The notes below the pieces were generated by a model. The model was given only the letters and a program-made list of their open reading frames with translations. It was not told the DNA's origin and ran no database searches. A DNA stretch of 7,520 nucleotides from positions 1 through 7,520 of the forward strand of contig DHXK01000213.1 in the NCBI GenBank assembly GCA_002413665.1, in the 5' to 3' direction. Origin of the DNA: Legionellales bacterium UBA5158. Its GTDB lineage: Bacteria; Pseudomonadota; Gammaproteobacteria; DSM-16500. Shown here piece after piece: positions 1-6,988 of the stretch (its first letter is position 1; every line of letters starts with the position of its first letter). A program made the translations under genes and the position numbers.

Positions 1-14
1 TGTATAAGAGACAG
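1..14 (+). other. Residual Tn5/Nextera mosaic-end adapter (sequencing artefact)
   Basis: The first 14 bases, TGTATAAGAGACAG, equal the 3' part of the 19-base Tn5 mosaic end used in Nextera libraries (AGATGTGTATAAGAGACAG). The hutH reading frame becomes HutH-like only immediately after it, at the Pro-Gln-Val-Met-Gly stretch. The adapter therefore replaces genomic sequence, and the contig most likely ends here because of an untrimmed read. A genuine Tn5 end in the genome is possible but unlikely, because the match stops exactly where adapter-to-insert junctions stop. Confidence 0.9.
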
Positions 15-15
15 G

Positions 16-678
16 CCTCAAGTCATGGGAGCATGCTTAGCCCATTTTTTCTTTGCGCAAAAAACATTATTAATTGAAGCAAATGCCGTGTCAGATAATC
101 CCTTGGTTTTTGCAGAACAAGATGAAATTATTTCAGGTGGGAATTTTCATGCTGAACCGGTGGCAATGGCAGCGGATACTCTTGCATTAAGTATCGCCGA
201 GATTGGTGCATTATCTGAAAGGCGTTTGGCTATGTTGACTGATCCGCGTTTTAGTAATTTACCGCCTTTTTTAGTGGATAATGCAGGCATTAACTCAGGT
301 TTCATGATTGCGCAAGTGACAGCAGCAGCGCTTGCTAGTGAAAATAAATCTCTCGCACATCCCGCCAGCGTGGATAGCATACCGACTTCTGCAAACCAAG
401 AAGATCATGTCAGCATGGCAACCTATGCTGCACGCCGACTATTACCTATGACAGAAAATACAAACGGAATTATTGCGATTGAATTGCTAGCTGCGTGCCA
501 AGGAATTGATTTTCGTCGTCCTTTAAAAACATCGCCCATATTAGAAATGGTCTTTGCGGAAATCCGTCGGCATGTAGAATTTTACAGTCAGGATAGATTT
601 TTCGCGCCAGATATTTCTGCAATCAAAAAAGTGATTGAAGCAGGAATCTTAAAACAAATAACTGGCTTGAAAATTTAA
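16..678 (+). CDS. hutH: Histidine ammonia-lyase (histidase), C-terminal part, 5' end missing
   Basis: HutH catalyses the first step of histidine degradation, L-histidine to trans-urocanate plus ammonia, in the cytoplasm as a homotetramer. About 220 of the usual 505-510 residues are visible; the rest is lost at the adapter junction, so there is no start codon here. The ATG at 25 is internal, inside the conserved PQVMGACL motif. Family hallmarks follow in order: EANAVSDNPLVF, ISGGNFHAEPVA, AEIGALSERR, LPPFLV, SENKSLAHPASVDSIPTS and NQEDHVSM. By my recollection of Pseudomonas putida numbering, the Phe of GNFHAEP is F329 and the Glu of NQEDH is E414, both active-site residues, and the spacing fits with no gap. 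The MIO-forming Ala-Ser-Gly triad and Tyr280/Arg283 would lie upstream and cannot be checked. No other hut gene is visible; the next gene is convergent. The sequence looks intact rather than decayed. Confidence 0.96.
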   Translation, partial: PQVMGACLAHFFFAQKTLLIEANAVSDNPLVFAEQDEIISGGNFHAEPVAMAADTLALSIAEIGALSERRLAMLTDPRFSNLPPFLVDNAGINSGFMIAQVTAAALASENKSLAHPASVDSIPTSANQEDHVSMATYAARRLLPMTENTNGIIAIELLAACQGIDFRRPLKTSPILEMVFAEIRRHVEFYSQDRFFAPDISAIKKVIEAGILKQITGLKI

Positions 679-1916
679 CGGCTACCCCTAGTTTTACTTG
701 CTGGAGCAGAAGCTGCTGAAGAGCCTGGGGTCGGATCGTATAGTAGCTCAGGTTCTTGCACAAAACTCATAGGACGTGACGAAGCTGCACTCGTTGCCGC
801 AGCAGATGATGCTGCGGGAGTGACAGGCAAGAATATACTTAAATGGTTGGGCACGGCTCTGGCTGATGCTGCTACTGGAGTTGAAGGGACGGAAAGACTC
901 AAACTACTAAGCCCCTGCTCTACGGAGTGTAAATCGCATGCTGCCTTCTCTGCAGATCGCATATCAGCCACAACTTTAAATAAACAAAGACTGAGCGCAG
1001 AGGCTTCATCTATATTTTCCATTAAATAATAAGTTCCACAACCACCGTTATTTTTTAAATCAGTCGCTAATTTTTCTAGCTCATCAACGGTTGTAAACTT
1101 TCTGACTATATTTATTTTGAAATTATCTTTATTGCTTAATAGTATAAAGTCTAATTCTTCTGAAGCTTTTGGATGTCCCGCAATTGCTGCTTCAATTAAT
1201 AAACTATTAATAAATTGAAGCTGCTTATGAGCGGCAATCTTAGTACGTTGCGAGATGGCCTCCTTTACCTGCTGATCAGTTAATTCTAAGAAATCCCAAT
1301 TGCTATTTTTATAATTAACCTTAGCGTATTCTTTTAATATTCCTGAAGGATGGTTACCTACATGACATCTAGTTAAAAGATTTTCTGTGCTCATCACCCG
1401 AAATAGATGCTCTTCTTTAATGTGCTTTGCTTCACGAAGAGCAAGCATTTCTTTTTCTCTTGCCTGAAGAACCTCGAACTCAAGCACATTAACATCAGCC
1501 GCTGACTCTCGGCTATCAATAATTTTTTTACAGTCCGCCATAAACTGCCTATCTGCTTGATGTACCCGATTACGATAATGGTGTTCGGCCACATCTCGCT
1601 GAGCGCGCATCGTTTTGTGATAATAGATATCTTCTTCACTGCTACCCTTCGGAAGCTCATAGTGATCATGTGAGTTCAGCCAAACGGGTTTATTCTTGTA
1701 AGTGGAATGATATAACAAGGCCATCGCTAATTCGTAATAATCAGCTGACGTTTGAGGGCATTCACTCAAACAAATCTTTATTTCATCTTGAGTGCCTTTT
1801 TTATAGACCCATTGCGGCTGGCCATGGCTACCCGGAATGTTTATCCTGTCAACAGGGGAAAACTGGAAGTGTCTTTCAAGACCATGTGAGAACTTTTCGC
1901 TGCGAATTGATGACAT
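675..1916 (-). CDS. Hypothetical protein, 413 aa, with Ala/Ser/Pro-rich C-terminal tail
   Basis: I do not recognise a family. The protein is soluble-looking: no signal peptide and no membrane segment. Residues 1-95 are mixed, with aromatic and His-rich stretches. Residues about 97-172 are strongly charged and helical (Arg/Glu/Lys/His-rich, for example LQAREKEMLALREAKHIKEE), possibly a coiled coil. Residues 205-335 look like several amphipathic helices with a Gly-Gly-Cys-Gly turn near 291. Residues 337-413 are low-complexity, with Ala/Ser/Pro runs such as TPAASSAAATSAASS, and end in a basic KTRGSR. The ATG at 1916 is chosen because it follows a GG-rich stretch (GGGGTAGG, 5 bases before the ATG) and lies just below a good promoter. 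The stop codon overlaps the hutH stop. The long open frame in AT-rich DNA supports a real gene. A secreted effector is possible in an intracellular bacterium, but nothing proves it and no catalytic motif was found. Confidence 0.85.
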   Translation of the reverse strand: MSSIRSEKFSHGLERHFQFSPVDRINIPGSHGQPQWVYKKGTQDEIKICLSECPQTSADYYELAMALLYHSTYKNKPVWLNSHDHYELPKGSSEEDIYYHKTMRAQRDVAEHHYRNRVHQADRQFMADCKKIIDSRESAADVNVLEFEVLQAREKEMLALREAKHIKEEHLFRVMSTENLLTRCHVGNHPSGILKEYAKVNYKNSNWDFLELTDQQVKEAISQRTKIAAHKQLQFINSLLIEAAIAGHPKASEELDFILLSNKDNFKINIVRKFTTVDELEKLATDLKNNGGCGTYYLMENIDEASALSLCLFKVVADMRSAEKAACDLHSVEQGLSSLSLSVPSTPVAASARAVPNHLSIFLPVTPAASSAAATSAASSRPMSFVQEPELLYDPTPGSSAASAPASKTRGSR

Positions 1917-1949
1917 CTATGCCTACCCCAAAAGAAAATAACTGGTGCA

Positions 1950-1978
1950 AGTATACACAATTACACCATCAATGTCCA
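1950..1978 (-). promoter_or_regulatory. Sigma-70 promoter for the 413-aa gene
   Basis: Read on the minus strand: -35 TGGACA (1973-1978, five of six consensus bases), a 17-base spacer, and -10 TATACT (1950-1955, five of six). Transcription would start near 1943, giving a leader of about 27 bases before the ATG at 1916. This suggests the 413-aa gene can be expressed independently of the large gene upstream on the same strand. Confidence 0.65.
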
Positions 1979-2013
1979 ATTATTTAACTTGTCGTCCTCT
2001 CTGTTGGTGCATT

Positions 2014-2047
2014 AAGAAAAGATTAACTAGCCGATTTTAGCGTTAAT
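2014..2047 (-). terminator. Weak possible terminator after the 1069-aa gene
   Basis: Just past the stop codon the minus strand carries a perfect 6-base inverted repeat, ATTAAC (2042-2047) and GTTAAT (2022-2027), followed by a T-rich run CTTTTCTT (2014-2021). The stem is AT-rich and the loop is 14 bases, so this would be a poor intrinsic terminator. Its position between the two minus-strand genes, upstream of a separate promoter, is the main support. Confidence 0.28.
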
Positions 2048-2050
2048 TAT

Positions 2051-5000
2051 TTACAATGCTAGGACCACCGCAAGGCCTTTCTTTTTAACCTTATCTTTTT
2101 TGTCTTCTGGTGCAATAAGCGGTTGCTCTATAGGTTTAAATAATCTAGATGATGAGTATGGCAAAGCTTCACCAAAGTGACATTTGGCAATCAAAATCCC
2201 ATGCACTTCCTTTACATCACTGCTAGGTCGCGCGATATTCAGCGCAGCGACCACTTGCGAGCTGGCGTCATCCAACACTATTCCCCCTGGCGGAGTGGTG
2301 TATTCATATGTAGGTGCCATAGCCGCTGCAGAGACGGGGGAGGTAAAAAAGTCCTTCACTTTCATCGAATCAAGTGAATCAAGATTCAATATATCTGATG
2401 GCTCAGTCTTAACGGAGGCAGAGGATAATGAGGCCTTAGGTAAAACTTCCGACGCTTGCGGCCGCCCTAGTTGCAAATAGAGAGAAGACATTAATCCTTC
2501 ATCTTCTATGATACTCGAACAGGCAGCAGAAGGTTCATCCATTCGCACTACGTACGCATTAGAAAAATCTACCGATGTATCATCCCCTAAAAAAGAAGGG
2601 GCAGAAGGCCCAATCTGGGCTTGCTTAACAGATGCTGGGATACAACTAGCACTCACCCAAATCTTTGCAGCTTGTGGAGCGGATTCAATCACTGGTTTTG
2701 CTTTTTGCATCACACTAGTTTTTAATTTCTTTATTATTCCAACAACATCTTCCAGCGGCTCTTCGATATAGAGTACATTGACTTCTTCTTTTATTTTGCC
2801 AGCGACTAACCCCAAGAAATTACTTGCCAAAAGAGGGGTAGCAAAACTTGACATATTTAATTCGTGCATCGCGTGTTTAATATGAGATTTAAAATTTTCT
2901 GGAATAGCTGGCTTCAATAAAAAAGCATCCGGATTTAATAGTATCTTGTTTTGGTTTTTTTGTTCATCGACTATAGCTAAACACCACTTCGCGAAATCTA
3001 GATATTTAAATCCTACTTCTGCAGCCTTGAACGTCAAATAATCGGTCGCTTCTTTGATAAAAGCTTGCAAACTTTCTTCAGTCATACCACTAAAACGCTT
3101 CTTGACCATTTCCATATTCGTAGATAGCAACAATACTTTTGTGCACAAATAAAGTTTACGTCGTACACTACCCTGGAATATCGAAGAACGATTAAGATAA
3201 TAATGCATTAACTCGGCCACAGCCGGCAAATAATCATCGTTCACAAGAGCATATTGATAACCCCAGCTTCTAATACGATACGAACGCCTGCTTTTCACTT
3301 GTAGTTTTTTATCTTCAACTATTAACTTTTGCTGCTGTTCTGTTTTTTCTTTTTGTGAAATATATTTCTTTAATACTTTTGAAGTGTCAGCAATTGCCAG
3401 CACTCCTGATTCTTCAAGTATCAGTAATTTAGCTTTTGCAACATCATCTACTTTTTCTTGTTGAGATAATTCTTCTAAAAATTGTACTTGGGCATCTACT
3501 TCATCTTGACGTTTTTTTCCTGCTAAAATCGCAGAATAAGATTGAGTCACTCTCTCAATGTCAGCGAGCTTGTTTTTTTGTTGACTACTTAAATGCAGTG
3601 TTTCTTTCATAGACTCTAACTGACAAATAATAACTTTTAATTTTTCAGTGTCGTTAATATTGCTATAAAATGTCAATGCCTCTTGATATAAATCAATTGC
3701 TTGATCAAGATCTCGAGCAAGACCTGCAGCTGGAATGGCTGAACTTATGTCTCCATGAAGCACTGCGGCTTGATAAGACCGAAATGCATTAGCATTTCCT
3801 GTTTCAGTCTGTTGTTGTGCATAAACATCCCCTAAACGTCGGTAAATAGTGGCGCATTCATTTTTCCTATGGGAATTGATATACAAACCTAACAATTTTT
3901 TAAGAGAAGCCTGATCTCCTGAAGCGATTAAACATTCTAGGATAAATTGTTTTACACTAGCAGAAAACTTAGGATATTTTTCGTGATCAATACTGTCTAA
4001 CTTATCCAGAATAGTTTGCTCTACTTTTCTCTCTGGAGAAATAAGTTGCAGCATAAAATTAAATAATTGTATTTTATCTTTTTCATCTTGAGCTTTATCC
4101 ATTACTGATATTAATAGCTGCAAGAGAGTTTCTTTATCCCAATAAGTATAGCTCGTATATGATGATCTAATACTAGGGCACAAAGCCAAAATATATTGAA
4201 ATAATTCTTCTTCATCATGAATATTCTTACTCTGCAAAAATAAATGAGAGTAAGAAAAATAAAGATGTAAATTTGCATAAGGCAACAGCTCACTGTGCTT
4301 TACTTTTTTCAGCACAGGAATCGCTTTAATAATATTTTTAGTGAGCCCTTGAAAGCCAGAGAGCAAGCTTATTCCGTCTATTAAGTTGGCTTTATCATCT
4401 TTATTTGTATCGGGTAATATTTCTAAAAAGAGGAATTTTTTTATTTCTTCTGTTAGAGAGTTAGGTGATAAACGCTGCAAAGCATCTTCCACTAAACGAA
4501 CGACGTTGAAACATTCCTGCATATCATCAAACTGATGATGCTTGAATTTAAGTAGATCCAGCAATTGATTAACAACATCTTGGCGATTTTCTAATTTTTC
4601 AACATTCCACATCAAATAAGTTTTTTCTAAAACAGCTATTTGCTCTGCGTATTTTTTTTGTTTGTTTAATCCAATGGAATAATTGAATCCCCCCAGTGGA
4701 TCACCCAGCTCAAAACTAATTTTAGACCATTTTTGAGATTCCTCGAAATCCATTAATTTCTTATACTTCGCTCCAATTTCGCCTGCTAAACGTCCTTTCT
4801 TAACACTATCATTTGCATCGCATTGGTAAGCAGCTAACTCTAGTATTAATTCAATAACAGGATCATTTTTAGGTGCTGACGCTAAACAAATTATTACAGA
4901 TTGATGAAGGAAAGATGGATTTTTTTTCAGAATTTCTAATATAATTTGCTGGTAAACCTCTTTTTCACTGTCCTGTCTATTATAATAAGCTATCGCCATC

Positions 5001-5260
5001 CCTAGAGCACTGAAACGCAATTCAAGATCAATACCATCAACTGTTAATATTTGTTTAATACTACTTATTTTCCCTGCATAAATCGCAAGCCCTAGTAGCG
5101 TCATACCTTCCCATGTTGACCTGCCTATACATGTATTTATTTTGGCCGAAGTGATTGCAGCAACTGACTCTTTGGCTTTATTTTGAACCAGAAGAGAGTA
5201 CGCTTTGCGAAACTCAGGCTTTATACTATTTGATCCATAGCTTTCGAGAAGAACAGGCAT
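2051..5260 (-). CDS. Large hypothetical protein, 1069 aa: ankyrin-like start, TPR/Sel1-like helical solenoid, low-complexity tail
   Basis: No known full-length family is recognised. Residues about 50-78 (EGMTLLGLAIYAG then SSIKQIL) follow the ankyrin pattern G-T-L-LA-G-IKLL, with a degenerate second unit to about 118. Residues 158-218 (…SKISFELGDPLGGFNYS…) and 468-535 (TIYRRLGDVY … AIDLYQEALTFY) resemble Sel1/TPR hairpins, so residues 50-550 are probably one alpha-solenoid for binding other proteins. Residues about 560-660 are charged and coiled-coil-like, ending in a basic KSRRSYRIR. A further helical block runs to about 850. Residues 855-1069 are Ser/Ala/Pro-rich and probably disordered, ending in a Lys-rich stretch and hydrophobic LAVVLAL. 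There is no signal peptide, membrane segment or enzyme motif. An in-frame TGA lies four codons upstream, so the frame cannot extend beyond the ATG at 5260. That ATG lacks a Shine-Dalgarno sequence. A host-directed effector or scaffold is a reasonable guess, not shown. Confidence 0.9.
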   Translation of the reverse strand: MPVLLESYGSNSIKPEFRKAYSLLVQNKAKESVAAITSAKINTCIGRSTWEGMTLLGLAIYAGKISSIKQILTVDGIDLELRFSALGMAIAYYNRQDSEKEVYQQIILEILKKNPSFLHQSVIICLASAPKNDPVIELILELAAYQCDANDSVKKGRLAGEIGAKYKKLMDFEESQKWSKISFELGDPLGGFNYSIGLNKQKKYAEQIAVLEKTYLMWNVEKLENRQDVVNQLLDLLKFKHHQFDDMQECFNVVRLVEDALQRLSPNSLTEEIKKFLFLEILPDTNKDDKANLIDGISLLSGFQGLTKNIIKAIPVLKKVKHSELLPYANLHLYFSYSHLFLQSKNIHDEEELFQYILALCPSIRSSYTSYTYWDKETLLQLLISVMDKAQDEKDKIQLFNFMLQLISPERKVEQTILDKLDSIDHEKYPKFSASVKQFILECLIASGDQASLKKLLGLYINSHRKNECATIYRRLGDVYAQQQTETGNANAFRSYQAAVLHGDISSAIPAAGLARDLDQAIDLYQEALTFYSNINDTEKLKVIICQLESMKETLHLSSQQKNKLADIERVTQSYSAILAGKKRQDEVDAQVQFLEELSQQEKVDDVAKAKLLILEESGVLAIADTSKVLKKYISQKEKTEQQQKLIVEDKKLQVKSRRSYRIRSWGYQYALVNDDYLPAVAELMHYYLNRSSIFQGSVRRKLYLCTKVLLLSTNMEMVKKRFSGMTEESLQAFIKEATDYLTFKAAEVGFKYLDFAKWCLAIVDEQKNQNKILLNPDAFLLKPAIPENFKSHIKHAMHELNMSSFATPLLASNFLGLVAGKIKEEVNVLYIEEPLEDVVGIIKKLKTSVMQKAKPVIESAPQAAKIWVSASCIPASVKQAQIGPSAPSFLGDDTSVDFSNAYVVRMDEPSAACSSIIEDEGLMSSLYLQLGRPQASEVLPKASLSSASVKTEPSDILNLDSLDSMKVKDFFTSPVSAAAMAPTYEYTTPPGGIVLDDASSQVVAALNIARPSSDVKEVHGILIAKCHFGEALPYSSSRLFKPIEQPLIAPEDKKDKVKKKGLAVVLAL

Positions 5261-5398
5261 AGGGAGGCATCATGGTAAATCGCTTATTTGAGCACATTGT
5301 ATCCATAACACCTTAAGCCACCCTTAAATTGGCCCAAATTCCCAATAAATGAATCGAATCTCTTGCAAAAGCACACCAACTCACAAAAAATACTCGCC
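5261..5398. promoter_or_regulatory. Divergent intergenic region between the 1069-aa gene and mutY
   Basis: This region of 138 bases must hold the promoters for both directions, but neither is clear. On the minus strand TACAAT (5296-5301) is a fair -10 for the large gene with no convincing -35. For mutY I see no good -35/-10 pair. A short perfect inverted repeat, TTAAG-CCACC-CTTAA, lies at 5313-5327. On the plus strand AGGGAGG (5261-5267) precedes an ATG at 5272 that opens a 14-codon frame (MVNRLFEHIVSITP, stop at 5314-5316); whether it is translated is unknown. Confidence 0.4.
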
Positions 5399-6460
5399 AT
5401 GTCAAATACAAAACAGATACAAAGCATTATTCTGAAATGGTACGACCAACACGGCCGCAAAACATTACCTTGGCAACAAGATAAGACTGCTTACCGTGTT
5501 TGGGTCTCGGAAATCATGCTACAACAAACTCAAGTGCAAACGGTTATTCCTTATTATCAACGCTTTATGGAACGATTCCCTAATTTAATGACGTTGGCTC
5601 TTGCGAGTGATAATGAAGTTTTACATCTCTGGACTGGATTAGGATATTACACTAGAGCTAGAAATCTTCATCGAGCTGCAAAGATGCTTTTAGAGTCATA
5701 TAATAGTATTTTCCCAGATGATGTTGAAGAACTGCAGCTTTTACCCGGAATTGGACGCTCTACGGCAGGCGCTATTGTGGCACTAGCCTATGAGAAAAAA
5801 GCGACTATTTTGGATGGGAATGTTAGACGCGTATTGGCTAGGCTGCACGCAATTCAAACCTGGCCTGGAGAAAAAGAAACAACTGCTAGTTTATGGACTA
5901 TCGCTGAAAACTTAACCCCCAACAAACGGATAGCCAATTACACTCAAGCCATGATGGACATAGGGGCCACTCTTTGCACGAGAGGCACTCCAAAATGCGG
6001 CTCATGCCCTTTACAGCCCCATTGTTCGGCCTTTCAGCTGGGCATTGCCAAGCAATTGCCAGTGAGCAAACCTAAAAAAATCATACCAATAAGACAAGCC
6101 ACTCTTTTGATGATCATGAAAAACCCACACACTATTTTATTGGAAAAACGACCTCCTACTGGCATCTGGGGAGGATTGTGGAGCTTGCCTGAAATCAGCG
6201 GCACACCGACTTATGAAGAAGTAAAACAAGAATGCAATCAGCGTTTCCATTATGTGGTCAAAGATATACAGCCAGGCAAAATCTTTCGCCATACCTTCAG
6301 CCACTTTCATCTAGATATCGCCCCTGCCCTCATTTCTGTACGGGTCACCACCCGCAAATTGATGGAAGCAGAAAGCCAAATTTGGTATAACCTCCAGGAA
6401 CCATCAGCAATCGGATTACCAGCACCTGTCAAAAAATTATTATTGGAATTAGAAAAATGA
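5399..6460 (+). CDS. mutY: Adenine DNA glycosylase MutY
   Basis: MutY excises adenine mispaired with 8-oxoguanine, preventing G:C to T:A transversions (the GO repair pathway). The 353-residue length matches the E. coli enzyme (about 350). Visible in order: the start of the catalytic domain (WYDQHGRKTLPWQ), SEIMLQQTQV with catalytic Glu38, the helix-hairpin-helix LLPGIGRSTAGA (about 114-125), LDGNVRRVLAR with catalytic Asp139, and a [4Fe-4S] cluster loop C-X6-C-X2-C-X5-C at Cys193, 200, 203 and 209. The C-terminal NUDIX-like domain (about 235-353) carries GIWGGLWSLPE and FRHTFSHFHLDI, the latter being the loop that senses 8-oxoG. The ATG at 5399 is chosen because it aligns with the usual MutY N-terminus; an in-frame TTG at 5363 would add 12 atypical residues. 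No strong Shine-Dalgarno sequence precedes it. It overlaps yggX by four bases, so the two form an operon. All key residues are intact. Confidence 0.97.
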   Translation: MSNTKQIQSIILKWYDQHGRKTLPWQQDKTAYRVWVSEIMLQQTQVQTVIPYYQRFMERFPNLMTLALASDNEVLHLWTGLGYYTRARNLHRAAKMLLESYNSIFPDDVEELQLLPGIGRSTAGAIVALAYEKKATILDGNVRRVLARLHAIQTWPGEKETTASLWTIAENLTPNKRIANYTQAMMDIGATLCTRGTPKCGSCPLQPHCSAFQLGIAKQLPVSKPKKIIPIRQATLLMIMKNPHTILLEKRPPTGIWGGLWSLPEISGTPTYEEVKQECNQRFHYVVKDIQPGKIFRHTFSHFHLDIAPALISVRVTTRKLMEAESQIWYNLQEPSAIGLPAPVKKLLLELEK

Positions 6461-6729
6461 CACGCATGATTACTTGCAGCAAACTTAAGAAAGAAGCTCC
6501 GGGTCTGCCCACGCAGCCTTATCCTGGCGAACTAGGCAAGAAAGTATATGAACAGATATCAGAAGAAGCCTGGCATCTTTGGCTTGAGCATCAAACTATG
6601 CTCATCAACGAACACCGATTGAGCATGATAGATCCAAAAGCACGTGATTTTTTGCGCACAGAAATGAACAGTTTTTTATTCGGCAGCGGCAGTTCGAAAC
6701 CAGCGGGATATATTCCCCCTGATAAATAA
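6457..6729 (+). CDS. yggX: Fe(2+)-trafficking / oxidative-damage protection protein YggX
   Basis: This is a small cytoplasmic protein of 90 residues (E. coli YggX has 91). Work on the family links it to protecting Fe-S clusters from superoxide and to handling labile iron; its exact biochemical activity is debated. Clear family signatures are the N-terminal M-x-R-x-I-x-C with Cys7 (the conserved cysteine), YPGELGKKVYEQIS, EAWHLWLEHQTMLINE, and the C-terminal GYIPPDK. The ATG lies inside the mutY stop (ATGA), which suggests translational coupling; the upstream GGA about ten bases before the ATG is only a weak ribosome binding site. The mutY-yggX pairing is widespread in gammaproteobacteria and joins an Fe-S repair enzyme to an Fe-S protection factor. 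No mltC follows, unlike E. coli; a tRNA gene comes next. Confidence 0.97.
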   Translation: MTRMITCSKLKKEAPGLPTQPYPGELGKKVYEQISEEAWHLWLEHQTMLINEHRLSMIDPKARDFLRTEMNSFLFGSGSSKPAGYIPPDK

Positions 6730-6738
6730 CATTTTTAC

Positions 6739-6774
6739 TTGACGTGAAGCTCTGCAATCGGTTTAATAGCGCGG
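6739..6774 (+). promoter_or_regulatory. Stable-RNA type promoter for tRNA-Phe
   Basis: -35 TTGACG (6739-6744, five of six), a 17-base spacer, and -10 TTTAAT (6762-6767, five of six). A GC-rich discriminator, AGCGCGG, follows (6768-6774). GC-rich discriminators are typical of rRNA/tRNA promoters under ppGpp (stringent) control. A T-rich stretch lies just upstream of the -35. Transcription would begin near 6774, about 28 bases before the mature tRNA, so the tRNA need not depend on mutY-yggX readthrough. Confidence 0.75.
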
Positions 6775-6802
6775 TTCCTGCAATCTTATTGATTTTAGTA
6801 AT

Positions 6803-6878
6803 GGCCAAATAGCTCAGTCGGTAGAGCAAAGGACTGAAAATCCTTGTGTCCTTGGTTCAATTCCAAGTTTGGCCACCA
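6803..6878 (+). tRNA. tRNA-Phe (anticodon GAA)
   Basis: A complete 76-base cloverleaf. Acceptor GGCCAAA (6803-6809) pairs with TTTGGCC (6868-6874), then discriminator A and an encoded CCA (6876-6878). The D stem is GCTC/GAGC (6812-6815, 6824-6827). The anticodon stem is AAGGA/TCCTT with loop CTGAAAA, giving anticodon GAA at 6836-6838. There is a five-base variable loop. The T stem is CTTGG/CCAAG with loop TTCAATT. All stems are fully paired. It decodes UUU and UUC. No clear intrinsic terminator follows in 6879-6990. Confidence 0.98.
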
Positions 6879-6988
6879 ATCTAGTTGAAACCAATCCTTA
6901 CCTCCAAGACACAAAAACGCGTCGAGAATTCATTGCTCCTCAGTAAGAACCCCATGCATATATTTTCTATTCTCTAATTTCAAATATC

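Noticed and set aside
820..1029. Plus-strand open frame of 69 codons (and similar frames at 1670-1987 and 2184-2771)
   Set aside because: These lie wholly or mostly opposite the two large minus-strand genes, have no family resemblance or ribosome site, and read as antisense shadows of Ala/Ser-rich codons.
5098..5110. Internal ATG (Met53) as an alternative start of the large gene, preceded by GGGAAGG
   Set aside because: Only one base separates GGAAGG from the ATG, too close to work, and the start would cut into the ankyrin-like unit.
5363..5398. Upstream TTG start that would lengthen MutY by 12 residues
   Set aside because: The extra residues do not resemble any MutY N-terminus, and the ATG at 5399 aligns with the family start.
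6605..6829. Minus-strand frame across the yggX end and tRNA
   Set aside because: It overlaps a certain gene and a certain tRNA, with no supporting signals.
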